From an uncultured Prevotellaceae bacterium (GTDB lineage: Bacteria > Bacteroidota > Bacteroidia > Bacteroidales > Muribaculaceae): a DNA stretch of 64,000 nucleotides. The translations under genes were made by a program, and so were the position numbers. Positions 9,397-19,246 of the stretch are shown here, one piece after another. The stretch covers positions 1-64,000 of the forward strand of contig ONRP01000011.1 in assembly GCA_900320245.1 (NCBI GenBank), given 5' to 3'. Position 1 is the stretch's first letter; the number at the start of each line of letters is the position of its first letter. The notes under the pieces were generated by a model. The model was not told where the DNA came from, searched no databases, and saw nothing but the letters and a program-made list of their open reading frames with translations.

Positions 9397-10173
9397 TTAT
9401 TCTCCTACGAAATCGGCCTTGCGCTTGTTGAGGAAAGCGTCCATGCCCTCCTTCTGGTCCTTGGTGGCGAAGCACTTGCCGAAAAGTTTGTTCTCCAGAC
9501 CGATGGCACCATCGGCATCGAGGTCATAGCCCTCGTTGATGCTCTGCTTGGCCAGGCTGATGGCCACGGGAGCGTTCTTGAGCATCATCTGGGCCATCTC
9601 CATGGCCTTGCCCATCAGTTCCTCGGGCTCATAAACAGCGTTGACCAGGCCGATGCGCAATGCCTCGTCGGCACGTATTACCTTGCCCGTGTAAATCATC
9701 TCCTTGGCATAGCCCTGGCCGATGAGTTTGGGCAGGCGATGGGTTCCCGAGAAGCCGGGAATGATGCCCAGGCCGACCTCGGGCTGGCCGAACTTGGCCT
9801 TGCTCGAAGCGATGCGGATGTCGCATGCCATCGCCAGTTCGCAGCCACCACCCAACGCAAAGCCGTTGACGGCAGCGATGACGGGGATGGGCAGCGTCTC
9901 GATAGCGCGGAACACCTGTGCACCCAGACGGCCGAACTCGAAGCCCTGGGGCTCGTCGAGGTGGGCCATCTCGGAAATGTCGGCACCGGCGACAAACGAT
10001 TTCTCGCCGTCGCCCGTGATGATGAGCACGCGGGTCTTGGCATCCAGAGAGCCGACGAAGTCGCCCATCTCCTTCAGAATCGTGGAGTTGAGCGCGTTGA
10101 GCGACTTGGGTGCCGAGACCTTCATGACGGTGATACCGTCGTTATGCTCAATCTTGAGAAAGTTGTATTCCAT
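9397..10173 (-). CDS. crt: Enoyl-CoA hydratase (crotonase)
   Basis: 258 residues with the crotonase oxyanion-hole regions AGADISEM and GFALGGGCEL. The two catalytic glutamates are visible: Glu112 (GGGCEL) and Glu132 (GQPEVGLGIIPG). It dehydrates 3-hydroxybutyryl-CoA to crotonyl-CoA. It lies 15 nt downstream of atoA and 34 nt upstream of hbd, clearly in one operon. Confidence 0.95.
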   Translation of the reverse strand: MEYNFLKIEHNDGITVMKVSAPKSLNALNSTILKEMGDFVGSLDAKTRVLIITGDGEKSFVAGADISEMAHLDEPQGFEFGRLGAQVFRAIETLPIPVIAAVNGFALGGGCELAMACDIRIASSKAKFGQPEVGLGIIPGFSGTHRLPKLIGQGYAKEMIYTGKVIRADEALRIGLVNAVYEPEELMGKAMEMAQMMLKNAPVAISLAKQSINEGYDLDADGAIGLENKLFGKCFATKDQKEGMDAFLNKRKADFVGE

Positions 10174-10188
10174 GACTTGCGGCAGGAA

Positions 10189-10848
10189 TTAAACGTCCAT
10201 GGGCTTGAGGTCGGGCGAGATGATGAGGTCGGCAGCGGTAGCGGCCTTCACATCCTCGACAGTGAACTCGGGATGGAGTTCGCGCAGGACGATGCCCTCG
10301 GGGGTGATGTCCATGACGCCCATCTCGGTGATGATCATGTTGACCTGTCCGGCAGCGGTCAGGGGCAGCGTGCACTCCTTCAAGATTTTGGGGTTACCCT
10401 TCTGGGTGTGCTCCATGGTGAGGATTACGCGCTTGGCACCCACAACGAGGTCCATAGCACCGCCCATACCGGGAGCCATCTTGCCGGGGATAATCCAGTT
10501 GGCCAGGTTACCCTTCTCGTCAACCTGCAGAGCGCCCAGGAACGACACGTTCACGTGGCCGCCGCGGATGATGGCGAACGAGGTAGCCGAGTCAAAGGTG
10601 CATGCACCGGGATTCAGGGTGATGGCACCGCCACCGGCGTTAATGAGGTTCTTGTCCTCCTTGCCTTCTTCGGGCGTGGGACCCATACCCATAGCACCGT
10701 TCTCGGTCTGCAGGGTTACGGAAACGCCTTCGGGCAGATAGTTGGGGATTAAGGTAGGGATACCAATACCCAGATTCACTACATCGCCGTCGTGCAACTC
10801 CTTGGCGGCACGTTTTGCGATGACTTCTCTCATTTGATATTTATCCAT
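10189..10848 (-). CDS. atoA: Butyrate-acetoacetate CoA-transferase subunit B
   Basis: 219 residues, a class I CoA-transferase beta subunit. The catalytic glutamate is in LQTENG (Glu49), with NLGIGIPT near the N-terminus and GGAMDLVVGA later. In lysine fermentation it moves CoA from butyryl-CoA to acetoacetate, giving butyrate plus acetoacetyl-CoA. The partner subunit, atoD, is not adjacent but about 9 kb upstream at the head of the same operon, so the two subunits bracket the kam/kdd/kce/kal genes. Confidence 0.93.
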   Translation of the reverse strand: MDKYQMREVIAKRAAKELHDGDVVNLGIGIPTLIPNYLPEGVSVTLQTENGAMGMGPTPEEGKEDKNLINAGGGAITLNPGACTFDSATSFAIIRGGHVNVSFLGALQVDEKGNLANWIIPGKMAPGMGGAMDLVVGAKRVILTMEHTQKGNPKILKECTLPLTAAGQVNMIITEMGVMDITPEGIVLRELHPEFTVEDVKAATAADLIISPDLKPMDV

Positions 10849-10974
10849 AATGTAAACAGTGATTTGAGATTAATTATATGTTTTTAAAAAGTTATTGTAT
10901 TCTATTATCTCAAGATGATCGACCAGAAATTCTCTAATCTCCAATCTCTAAACTTTAAACTCTATACTCTAAAC

Positions 10975-11000
10975 TTCAAGTTTTGTTACCAAAACTTGAA
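10975..11000 (-). other. Perfect hairpin directly after kamE stop codon
   Basis: TTCAAGTTTTG and its exact complement around a 4-nt loop, abutting the kamE stop at 11001. No T-tract follows on the minus strand. It lies in the longest gap inside the operon (10849-11000) and could be an mRNA processing or partial attenuation site; the rest of that gap is AT-rich with repeated CTCTAAAC-type words and holds no gene. Confidence 0.55.
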
Positions 11001-11789
11001 TTATTTCATTCCTCTCTTAACCATTTCCTGCACGACGAATGAAGCGACATCGTCGGCATAGGTGTTCATGCCGAATCCGGCATCGAAGCCCAATTCCTTG
11101 GCCAACTCGTGGGTGACACGTGCACCGCCGCAGCAGCAGATCATCTTGTCGCGCAGGCCCTCGGCCTCCATGAGTTCGATGAACTCGGTCATGTTCTTGA
11201 TGTGCACGTCCTTCTGGGTCACGGTCTGCGAGACGAGCAGCGCGTCGGCATGCAGTTCGATGCCCTTGGCGATGAACTCGTCGTTGGGCACCTGCGAGCC
11301 CAGGTTGTAGGCCTCGATCATCTCGTAGCGCTCCAGTCCGTAGTGGCCGGCATAGCCCTTCATGTTCATGATGGCATCGATGCCCACGGTGTGGGCGTCG
11401 GTACCGGTCGAAGCGCCCACGATGACAATCTTGCGGCCGATGTTCTCCTTGATGTACTCATCGGTCTCGTACATGTCCATCGTGTCACTTTCCACCTTGG
11501 GGACATAGATGGTGCTGTAGTCCACGGTGTGGGTGCAACTACCGTAGCAGTTGAAGAAGGTGAAACCAGGCGTCAACTCCTTGTAATACACCACGCTGGG
11601 GTTCTCAAGACCCATCTTGCGGAGCAACTGCTTGGCGGCCTCAACGGCCTCGGCGCCACAGGGCACGGGCAGCGTGAAACTCAACTGCACCTTGCCGTCG
11701 TTCATCGTGTCGCCATAGGGCTTTATCTTGGTGAAGTCTAAGGTTTTGTCAAAATCCTTGGCTTCCATGCTATATAATCCTTCGCTCAT
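11001..11789 (-). CDS. kamE: Lysine 5,6-aminomutase beta subunit
   Basis: 262 residues. A Rossmann-like cobalamin-binding domain carries the base-off motif D131-A-H133-T-V-G136. His133 would ligate cobalt, and Lys144 (MNMKG) is exactly 11 residues later, as in the characterised enzyme where it forms the PLP aldimine. With KamD it performs the adenosylcobalamin- and PLP-dependent shift of the terminal amino group, turning L-beta-lysine into 3,5-diaminohexanoate (or D-lysine into 2,5-diaminohexanoate). It starts 31 nt after kamD. Confidence 0.96.
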   Translation of the reverse strand: MSEGLYSMEAKDFDKTLDFTKIKPYGDTMNDGKVQLSFTLPVPCGAEAVEAAKQLLRKMGLENPSVVYYKELTPGFTFFNCYGSCTHTVDYSTIYVPKVESDTMDMYETDEYIKENIGRKIVIVGASTGTDAHTVGIDAIMNMKGYAGHYGLERYEMIEAYNLGSQVPNDEFIAKGIELHADALLVSQTVTQKDVHIKNMTEFIELMEAEGLRDKMICCCGGARVTHELAKELGFDAGFGMNTYADDVASFVVQEMVKRGMK

Positions 11790-11820
11790 AGTAATATAGT
11801 AACCTTAATGTTGTGTTGAA

Positions 11821-13377
11821 TTATCTCTTGCCTTTCATCAGTTCCACAAACGGGTTGTAATAGTTCTCACCCTTCATGGTGACGCCCTGCAGGCCCTTAC
11901 CGCCGTTCTTGGGACGTTTCACGTCGCCGAAGATACCCTTCTCGAGTGCGGTGAACAGGCCCTCCTTGGTGATTTCCTCGAGCAACTTAATGGTGTTGCC
12001 CAGTACTTCCTTGGCACGGTTGCGGCAGATACCGCCCTCGACAAACTCCATCTCCTCGCCGATGCTCTTCATGTTGTTGAAGATGTACTTGGCGTTCTCG
12101 ATCGAGAGGTAGCGGTCGCTCATGAACGGCGTGTGGATGGCCTCGGTGGGCATACCCAACAGTTGGATACCCTGATGGGTCCAAATGCCGATCATGTTGA
12201 ACAGGGCATCCTGGATGTGGCCTCGGAAGATGTTGCCCGTCATGAACTTGGTGGGGGGCATGTACTTCAAGGTTGCCTTGGGGAAGATTTCGCGGGTCAT
12301 CTGAGCCTGTGCCAACTCGAGCAGGAAACCGTTCTCGAGCATCGGGTCCATCTCGAAGGCGTGTCCCAGACCCATCTGCTCCTCGGGCAGACCGGCCATG
12401 AGTGCCAACTGCTCGTTGATGAGGTCCGAAGCGAGTACCGTGTGAGCGGCCTCGACAGCGTCGGCAGTGGTGAGGTAGTTGTCCTCACCAGTGTTGATGA
12501 TGACGCCGGCAAAGCCGTTGATAATACGGCTCATGTACTGGTCGATGAGCGTGCGCTGCATGTTGATGTCGCGGAACAGGATACCGTAGAGGGCATCGTT
12601 CAGCATCACATCCAGGCCCTCGAATGCACCCATGATGGCGATTTCGGGCATACACAGACCTGAACAGTAATTACACAGGCGGATGTAACGGCCTTGCTCC
12701 TCTCCTACCTCATCGAGCGCCTTGCGCATGATGCGGAAGTTCTCCTGAGTGGCGAAGGTGCCGCCGAAGCCCTCGGTTGTCGCGCCATAAGGCACGTAGT
12801 CGAGCAGGCTCTGTCCCGTGGTACGGATCACGGCGATGACGTCGGCGCCTTGACGGGCTCCTGCCTGAGCCTGCACCACGTCCTCGTAGATGTTACCCGT
12901 AGCCACAATGATGTAGAGGTAAGGTTTGGGTCCCTCGCCGATGGTCTCGAGGTAATGCTCACGACGTGCGCGGCGGGTGCGGATGCGTGTCATGCTCTCG
13001 TCGATGACGGGCTGCAGGGCATCGGCAATCTGCTTGGGGTCGCGGGTCACCACCTTGGTGATGTCCAACTCGTCCTTAGCAACTTTCTCGGCAATCTGCT
13101 GGGGGTTCAAGCCAGTCTGAATCATGGCATTGGCGATAAAGAACAAGGCACCCTCGTTCAAGACGCCCTTGTCCTTCAAGGCTTCCACTACCACGTTGGG
13201 CAGGGGCACGTCGTTGTCGTCTACACCGTCGATGCCCATCAAGCGGCACAGCGTGCGCTCGACGGCAACCGTCGTGTATTGCTCCACAAAGGACTGCACG
13301 TCCTCGGCGATGCCTTTGGCCAAGCCTCTAGCATACTCAACTTTTTCAAAATCTAATCCTAACTTGCTCTTTCGCAT
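11821..13377 (-). CDS. kamD: Lysine 5,6-aminomutase alpha subunit
   Basis: 518 residues, the normal length of the large TIM-barrel subunit that holds PLP and the adenosyl part of B12. Characteristic stretches include RTRRARREHYLET, GATTEGFGGT and NYCSGLCMPEIA. It acts as a heterotetramer with KamE. The gene sits between the KamC reactivase gene and kamE with short gaps, so stoichiometric expression is likely. Confidence 0.96.
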   Translation of the reverse strand: MRKSKLGLDFEKVEYARGLAKGIAEDVQSFVEQYTTVAVERTLCRLMGIDGVDDNDVPLPNVVVEALKDKGVLNEGALFFIANAMIQTGLNPQQIAEKVAKDELDITKVVTRDPKQIADALQPVIDESMTRIRTRRARREHYLETIGEGPKPYLYIIVATGNIYEDVVQAQAGARQGADVIAVIRTTGQSLLDYVPYGATTEGFGGTFATQENFRIMRKALDEVGEEQGRYIRLCNYCSGLCMPEIAIMGAFEGLDVMLNDALYGILFRDINMQRTLIDQYMSRIINGFAGVIINTGEDNYLTTADAVEAAHTVLASDLINEQLALMAGLPEEQMGLGHAFEMDPMLENGFLLELAQAQMTREIFPKATLKYMPPTKFMTGNIFRGHIQDALFNMIGIWTHQGIQLLGMPTEAIHTPFMSDRYLSIENAKYIFNNMKSIGEEMEFVEGGICRNRAKEVLGNTIKLLEEITKEGLFTALEKGIFGDVKRPKNGGKGLQGVTMKGENYYNPFVELMKGKR

Positions 13378-13404
13378 AGTGTTATAGTGTTATAGTATAT
13401 AGTG

Positions 13405-14769
13405 TCAATGATTACTGTTCCGATTCTCAGTAGCCGCGTCGATGAGTGACCTGGCTGTTTCAATCCATTCAGTGTCAATGCCCAGACTCTGCGCAATATT
13501 GAGTGCCTCATGGGGCACCTCGCCGTCATGCACCTCGACCAACTGATAATCCATCTCGCCGTTCTCGAAGCCTTTCACCCTGAGGCAACGGGCTTCGCCC
13601 GGCTCTATATCGTAATGCGTTGTCATGACCAGGCTCATATCCCTGCCGGCCAGCACCTGCAGCAAGGCTGTCACCAGTGCGGCACCCTCGGTGGGGTTGG
13701 TCGTGCGGGCGGGCTCGTCAATCAACGCCAGCAATTTCTTGTCTTCGCGCGATGCCTTGATGACGGCATCGATGTTCTTCATCTCGGCGGCGAACGACGA
13801 CAGCCCCTTCTCGACCGACTGCTCGTCACCGATGCAGAAGTGTATCTCGTCCTTCAATGCAATCCGTGCCGTGGCAGCGGGAATGCCGAAGCCAAACTGG
13901 AAGAGCAGTTGACACAGGGTCAACGTCTTCAGCACCACGGTCTTGCCGCCCATATTGGCACCCGTGATGAGTGTGGGATGCTGCCCGAAACCGATGTCCA
14001 CGGGCTGGAAGGCCTTGCCATGGTCGGCCAGGGCCGCTTTGACCTGCGGATGGAACATCGCCTCATAGCGGCTCGTCCCATCGGGTGACAGAACGGGGAA
14101 ACAAAGTCCCATCTGCCTCATCTGCATCGCCTTGGCTAGGTTCACATCGATACAAGCCAATGCGATTTGTGCCTGCTCAACAGCCGTTGCAAAGGGATGC
14201 AACTGCTGGCTCAGGTCCTTGCGCACACCTTCCTCAAGTTCACCCGCCGCGAGCATCAGGTCGTCCTGCTGCTCGGGATGCTGGCGCATGCGGGCGCGCA
14301 GTTCCTTGAGTTGTGCGCAATAGGAGTCATATATATAAAATGTGGCGATCTTCATGCCGTCGGGGTCAAGGATGTCGATGACCTCGTCGAGGGCGGGAAT
14401 CTCTACCACACGGTCCATTTCATGTTCATGTAGCAACCGTGCCACATCGGTTGCCAGGATGGCGAGGTGCTTGACCTCGAACAACTCGATGTCATCGAGC
14501 GTGGCATGGTTGTGCAGGTTCTTGATTGTGGTGCGTATGTCCTTCAAGCCCTGCAACTTGAAGAGCAAGGTGTCGAGGCGGGTCTTGTCGGCCTGCCCGA
14601 CAAAGTCGAAGAAACGGTGCAACACGTCATAGCACCGGGTGATGTCCTCGTCGGCCGTCATCATGGACGAGTCGAGGAGCCACCGCCGCGCAAAGCCCGA
14701 CTGCAATTCCAGTTGGTCGAGCATAAAGCGCAAGCCGCAAGGCGATTCTATGACATTCTTCAGTTGCAC
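13405..14769 (-). CDS. kamC: Lysine 5,6-aminomutase reactivase ATPase (MutS-like)
   Basis: 454 residues. The C-terminal half is a MutS-family ATPase domain: Walker A GANMGGKT, Walker B LALIDEPARTTNP, and a TTHYDIE switch. The N-terminal half is helical and lacks MutS mismatch-recognition features, so this is not a repair protein. Lysine-fermentation clusters carry such a gene next to kamDE, and the assigned role is ATP-driven replacement of damaged cobalamin in the aminomutase. The start is a GTG at 14769 that overlaps the end of kamB by 10 nt, implying translational coupling. Confidence 0.85.
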   Translation of the reverse strand: MQLKNVIESPCGLRFMLDQLELQSGFARRWLLDSSMMTADEDITRCYDVLHRFFDFVGQADKTRLDTLLFKLQGLKDIRTTIKNLHNHATLDDIELFEVKHLAILATDVARLLHEHEMDRVVEIPALDEVIDILDPDGMKIATFYIYDSYCAQLKELRARMRQHPEQQDDLMLAAGELEEGVRKDLSQQLHPFATAVEQAQIALACIDVNLAKAMQMRQMGLCFPVLSPDGTSRYEAMFHPQVKAALADHGKAFQPVDIGFGQHPTLITGANMGGKTVVLKTLTLCQLLFQFGFGIPAATARIALKDEIHFCIGDEQSVEKGLSSFAAEMKNIDAVIKASREDKKLLALIDEPARTTNPTEGAALVTALLQVLAGRDMSLVMTTHYDIEPGEARCLRVKGFENGEMDYQLVEVHDGEVPHEALNIAQSLGIDTEWIETARSLIDAATENRNSNH

Positions 14770-15854
14770 TGCTGATTGTTTTTCAATAAATCATAAACGG
14801 GAAGCCCGATGGCTTCGCTGAGCCGTCCGCACAGGGTGTCCGAGTCAAGGACATAGCCGCTGGGCGACGTGGGGTTGACGGTGACGGCGATGAGTTTGCT
14901 CTTCTGGAGCACCCTGACGCGTCCTCCCGCCTTGATAAATAGCCGGAACTGCTGCGGAGTGACGAAAATCTTGGTAAAATCCCTCACCACCAGTTCCACC
15001 TGCTTGAGTTGCCGGTTCTTTCTCACCTTCTCGAGGAAACCATCGACCAACGCGCCTGCCACATAGAGTGTCTCGCAGTTGTCCATGCCCTCGAAATGGA
15101 TGTCCCTTGACAACGATGTCATCGTGTCCAGGCTCGTGAGCGCGCCGTCCTTGTCGATGAACCACAGTCCCTTCTCGAGCGGAGTGAGCATCTCGAGGTT
15201 GCGCTCACCGGTCAGGTCCAGGTTGATGAGGTCCACCACGTGGGCCGTCTTGCTCACCAGCGTATTCAGGTTGGCCGAATAGGCGGCTCCAGTTGCCAGA
15301 ATCATCGACTGGCTCACGGCAGGCGATGCCGAACTCATGCGCGACAATGCGCCGTCGATGACCACGAGGTCGATGTTGAAGCGCTGCCTCATCTCGCCCA
15401 TCCACCGCCTGAGGCCCGTTGCCGATGACGGTCCCGAAAGGAGGATTTTGCCTCCCGTGCGGGCCTGGGCTGTCACCACCCGTCCCAGCGAGGTGCTCTC
15501 GTCGCTCACGTCGATGAGTTCCGATACGAGTCTGCGCTGGCGGTAGTGTGCCTCGCTGGTGGCGAAATAGGTTCCCTCACGCAGGACGATTTCGGGTTTC
15601 TGAGTGCGGGTCACCTGGTCAACAGTCTCTCCATCAATGCCTATCGAGGTCACCGCGATGCGTCGGGAATTGACGGGCAGGCGGTCGAGCACATATTTCA
15701 GACACTCTGTCTTTCCCGTGTTCTTCTCCAGTCCCACGATAGACAGGCTATCGTAGCGCAATATGTCATTGATGAAGGGCACTCCCTGAACGCGATGATT
15801 CCGCTGGCGGCTGTGAAGGCACCCTGGGGCGCCCTCACAGTCCAACGGAGACAT
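14760..15854 (-). CDS. kamB: Lysine 5,6-aminomutase reactivase subunit
   Basis: About 364 residues. A P-loop (GLEKNTGKTEC) lies near residue 45, followed by TSIGIDGE and an LVVIDGALSR acidic segment, so it is a nucleotide-binding protein of the KamB type found beside KamC. The first ATG is at 15854; a TTG at 15860 is also in frame, and the first 30 residues are unlike the family core, so the true start may be later. It begins at the kamA stop codon and overlaps kamC. Function is inferred from cluster conservation: it probably works with KamC to keep the B12 enzyme active. Confidence 0.78.
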   Translation of the reverse strand: MSPLDCEGAPGCLHSRQRNHRVQGVPFINDILRYDSLSIVGLEKNTGKTECLKYVLDRLPVNSRRIAVTSIGIDGETVDQVTRTQKPEIVLREGTYFATSEAHYRQRRLVSELIDVSDESTSLGRVVTAQARTGGKILLSGPSSATGLRRWMGEMRQRFNIDLVVIDGALSRMSSASPAVSQSMILATGAAYSANLNTLVSKTAHVVDLINLDLTGERNLEMLTPLEKGLWFIDKDGALTSLDTMTSLSRDIHFEGMDNCETLYVAGALVDGFLEKVRKNRQLKQVELVVRDFTKIFVTPQQFRLFIKAGGRVRVLQKSKLIAVTVNPTSPSGYVLDSDTLCGRLSEAIGLPVYDLLKNNQQCN

Positions 15855-15860
15855 TCTCAA

Positions 15861-17144
15861 TTATTTCTTGTTGCGAACCTCGTTACGCTCATGACGCTTC
15901 AGCGCCTTGGGCTCGATGTTCATGCGCTCGCCCTCAAGCAGCGAGATCACACCGTCCACAGCCTTGTCGGCGGCCACCTGCTCCTTGGCACGTGCGGCTT
16001 GGCACTCGGGGCAGTTGCAGTCGCTGTGGTAGTCGGTGGGCTCGGTGTAAGTGGTGATCACGCCCTCAAAGTTGCGCAATACCACCCTGCCGGGAGCCTG
16101 GGAGATGACGTACTGGGGCATGACGGGCGTCTTGCCGCCGCCACCGGGAGCGTCGACCACGAAGGTGGGCACGCAGTAGCCGCTGGTGTGGCCGCGCAGG
16201 CCCTCGATAATCTCGATGCCCTTGCTGACGGGGGTACGGAAGTGCTCCAGACCCATCGACAGGTCACACTGGTAGATGTAGTAAGGACGCACGCGGATCT
16301 TGACGATCTCATACACGAGTTTCTTCATCACGTGGACGCAGTCGTTCACGCCGCGCAGCAGCACGCTCTGGTTGCCCAGGGGGATACCGGCATTGGCCAG
16401 CATCTCGCAGGCACGGCTCGACTCGGCCGTCACCTCGTTGGGATGGTTGAAGTGGGTATTGATCCAGATGGGATGATACTTCTTCAACATGTCACACAAC
16501 TCGGGCGTGATGCGCTGCGGGCAAACCACGGGAACACGGGTGCCCAGACGGACGATTTCCACATGAGGAATCTTCCTCAACTCCGAGATGATGTATTCCA
16601 AGCGCTTGTCGCTCACCATGAGCGCGTCGCCACCGGAGAGGAGAACGTCGCGAACGGTGGGAGTGTTGCGGATATACTCCAACGCCTTTTCGATGCGGTC
16701 CATGCCGCACTCGTTATCGGTCTGGCCGGCAAAGCGGCGACGGGTGCAATGGCGGCAGTACATCGAGCACATGTCGGTGATGAGGAACAGCACGCGGTCG
16801 GGATAACGGTGTGTCAAACCGGGCGTGGGAGAATCCTCGTCCTCATGCAGCGGGTCGAGCAGGTCGGCAGCCGCCTGATGGGTCTCGGCACCGGTAGGAA
16901 TGCACTGACGGCGGATGGGATCGTGGGGATCATCGGGATTGATGAGGCTCAGGTAATAAGGAGTGATGGCCATACGCAGGGTCTTGAGGGTCTGCTTGAC
17001 GCCCTCTTCCTCCTCGGCGGTGAGGCTCACGTATTTCTTGAGTTGCTCGAGGGTCTCGATGCGGTTTTTCACCTGCCACTTCCAGTCATTCCACTGTTCG
17101 TCGGTAACTTCAGGAAATAATTGTTTTCTTCTTGATTCTACCAT
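15861..17144 (-). CDS. kamA: Lysine 2,3-aminomutase
   Basis: 427 residues. The radical-SAM cluster is C126-S-M-Y-C130-R-H-C133, and the PLP lysine is Lys338 in DAPGGGGKTPV. A C-terminal CNCPECQ motif fits the zinc site of the tetramer interface. It converts L-lysine to L-beta-lysine using S-adenosylmethionine, a 4Fe-4S cluster and PLP, and is oxygen-sensitive, consistent with an anaerobe. This is the entry step of the pathway encoded by this operon. Confidence 0.97.
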   Translation of the reverse strand: MVESRRKQLFPEVTDEQWNDWKWQVKNRIETLEQLKKYVSLTAEEEEGVKQTLKTLRMAITPYYLSLINPDDPHDPIRRQCIPTGAETHQAAADLLDPLHEDEDSPTPGLTHRYPDRVLFLITDMCSMYCRHCTRRRFAGQTDNECGMDRIEKALEYIRNTPTVRDVLLSGGDALMVSDKRLEYIISELRKIPHVEIVRLGTRVPVVCPQRITPELCDMLKKYHPIWINTHFNHPNEVTAESSRACEMLANAGIPLGNQSVLLRGVNDCVHVMKKLVYEIVKIRVRPYYIYQCDLSMGLEHFRTPVSKGIEIIEGLRGHTSGYCVPTFVVDAPGGGGKTPVMPQYVISQAPGRVVLRNFEGVITTYTEPTDYHSDCNCPECQAARAKEQVAADKAVDGVISLLEGERMNIEPKALKRHERNEVRNKK

Positions 17145-17210
17145 AATAATGATAAATGATTATGCCGCCGGGGCACGATGAGACGCGCCCCGCGGCATCA
17201 AATTCTTGAA

Positions 17211-18284
17211 TTAAGCGTAGAGTTCCTCAAAGATCTTGCGCAACTCGGGGCACTCGCGCAGTTCCTGCAAGGTAAAGTCGGCATGACCCTTGGTGTAGCC
17301 GTTACCGATGATCATGTTCACGTCGGCACCGATACCCTCAGCACCCAGGGCAGCCTTGGTGAAACTGGTGGCCATCGAGAAGAAGTAAACCACGCCGTCG
17401 TCCTTGGTGCACAATACTGCGGTCATCTCGCAATCGGGCACGTTCACGCAGTTGATGGTGGTGTCTGCCATATTGCCGTCGGTCAGTTTGTAAACCAACT
17501 CGTAAACCTCAACGGGAGTCATGCCGGCAACGCTCTCGACGACGTCACAGAAGCCGAGGTCCTTGATGCGCTGGGTGGATTTGGGGCTGTTGGCGAGGCC
17601 GATTACCTTACCGGTAACGCCTACGCGCTTCTTGGCCTCGTAGCAGCAGAGCATACCGCTCTTGCCACCGGCGCCCAGGATAACAACGTTCTGGCCATAC
17701 TGGCACAATTTGGCGGTCTGTGCGGGAGCACCAGCCACGTCGAGTGCGCTCAAAGCGAGTTTCTCGGGCATGTCATCGGGAATCTTGGCATAGATGCCGC
17801 TCTCGAACAGGATAGCCTTACCCTTGATGTCCACCTGGTCAACATCGGCACGGATCTCGAGAATCTCGTCGATGCGCAGCGGGGTCAGCGACAGCGACAC
17901 GAGGGTGGCGATGCGGTCGCCCTCCTTCAGATCGATTTTGCCCTTGAGGGCGTCGCCGATCTTCTCTACCTTACCCAGGAGCATACCGCCCGAACCGGTG
18001 CGACGGTTGCGGTGCTTGCCCTGCAACTCGACATTGAGGAGCATCTCCTTCTTGATTTCCTCCATCACCTCGGCCTCGTTGTTGGGGTCCTTGGCCTGCT
18101 GCTTGGCATAGTTGTGGATGTCGGTGAAAGATGCTGAGTCGATATTCAGTGTCTGTACATCGATGAGGATCTCGTTGTCGTAGATCTCGTCCATGTTGTT
18201 GTCCAACTTGTTGGCGGGCTGAGGAAGAATGCCCTTGGGCTCGATTACTCGGTGCGTACCGAATCTGTTTCCGTGTTTCTGCAT
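17211..18284 (-). CDS. kdd: L-erythro-3,5-diaminohexanoate dehydrogenase
   Basis: 357 residues with a GroES-like N-terminal part and a Rossmann domain (VVILGAGGKSG). It lacks the classical zinc ligands of alcohol dehydrogenases, matching the Kdd family. It oxidatively deaminates 3,5-diaminohexanoate to 3-keto-5-aminohexanoate with NAD. It lies 66 nt before kamA and 54 nt after kce in the transcript. Family and cluster position agree, so the assignment is firm. Confidence 0.94.
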   Translation of the reverse strand: MQKHGNRFGTHRVIEPKGILPQPANKLDNNMDEIYDNEILIDVQTLNIDSASFTDIHNYAKQQAKDPNNEAEVMEEIKKEMLLNVELQGKHRNRRTGSGGMLLGKVEKIGDALKGKIDLKEGDRIATLVSLSLTPLRIDEILEIRADVDQVDIKGKAILFESGIYAKIPDDMPEKLALSALDVAGAPAQTAKLCQYGQNVVILGAGGKSGMLCCYEAKKRVGVTGKVIGLANSPKSTQRIKDLGFCDVVESVAGMTPVEVYELVYKLTDGNMADTTINCVNVPDCEMTAVLCTKDDGVVYFFSMATSFTKAALGAEGIGADVNMIIGNGYTKGHADFTLQELRECPELRKIFEELYA

Positions 18285-18338
18285 TGTTTTAATTTGGTTT
18301 AAAGTGTTAAACGATTATTGATTATTAGTTTCTGTTTC

Positions 18339-19172
18339 TTATTTGCGCTTGGGCAGGCCCAAGATTTCGCGGGCCTCGTCGCTGGTGGCGATGGGACGGC
18401 CCAACTCCTTGGCGATGCGAACGACCTTCTCGACAAGTTCGCCGTTGCTCTTGGCGAGCACGCCCTTGGAGAGGTAAAGGTTGTCCTCGAAGCCCACACG
18501 CACGTTACCGCCCATGGCGATAGCGGCAGCGGCCATCGGGAAGGCATGGCGGCCTACGCCCGTCACGGTCCAGGTTGAACCGGCGGGAATGCCGTTAACG
18601 AGCCAGCACAGGTTGGCCACGGTAGCGGGGGTGCAACCGGGAACGCCCAGCACGAAGTTGAACTGCATGGGAGCACCGGGAGCCTCGCCCTTGCGGGCCA
18701 TGTTGAGGATGGTGTCGAGGTGACCCATCTCGAAGCACTCGTACTCGGGCTTGATGCCACGCTCCATCATGCGCTTGCCGAAGGCACGCATCGTGGGCAT
18801 CGTGTTGTCAAAGATCTCGTCGCCGAAGTTGCAGGTACCGCAGTCGAGCGTTGCCATCTCGGGCAGCGGGGTCGTGTCGGTGGACTGCAGGCGCTCATCG
18901 GGCGTCATGCCCACGGCACCGCCGGTCGAGGGGATGAGGATGACATCGGGGCACACCTTCAGGATGGCCTCTTCACACTCCTGGAAGCGGGCGCGGTCCT
19001 GGGTGGGCGTGCCGTCGTCCCAGCGCACGTGCAGGTGGACGATAGCAGCACCGGCATCAACGGCCGACTTGGCTTCACGAACGATTTCCTCGACGGTATA
19101 GGGCACATTGGGATTCTGCTCCTTGGTGACCTCGGCGCCGCAGATGGCGGCAGTGATAATCAGTTTATCCAT
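18339..19172 (-). CDS. kce: 3-keto-5-aminohexanoate cleavage enzyme
   Basis: 277 residues, the BKACE family. The zinc-binding HLHVR motif (His46, His48) follows Glu14, and the barrel segments ECFEMGHLD and TVTGVGRHAF are typical. It condenses 3-keto-5-aminohexanoate with acetyl-CoA and cleaves it to acetoacetate and L-3-aminobutyryl-CoA. The acetoacetate is the acceptor for the CoA-transferase encoded by atoD and atoA of the same operon. Confidence 0.95.
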   Translation of the reverse strand: MDKLIITAAICGAEVTKEQNPNVPYTVEEIVREAKSAVDAGAAIVHLHVRWDDGTPTQDRARFQECEEAILKVCPDVILIPSTGGAVGMTPDERLQSTDTTPLPEMATLDCGTCNFGDEIFDNTMPTMRAFGKRMMERGIKPEYECFEMGHLDTILNMARKGEAPGAPMQFNFVLGVPGCTPATVANLCWLVNGIPAGSTWTVTGVGRHAFPMAAAAIAMGGNVRVGFEDNLYLSKGVLAKSNGELVEKVVRIAKELGRPIATSDEAREILGLPKRK

Positions 19173-19246
19173 TTATTGAGTTGAAAGTTTTTTAGTTTGT
19201 TTTAAAACGGCCGCGGCTGAACCACGGCACAGTGAACCATTTATAC

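Noticed and set aside
13405-14769. DNA mismatch repair MutS
   Set aside because: Only the ATPase domain resembles MutS, the length is half of MutS, and it is locked into the lysine operon; KamC fits better.
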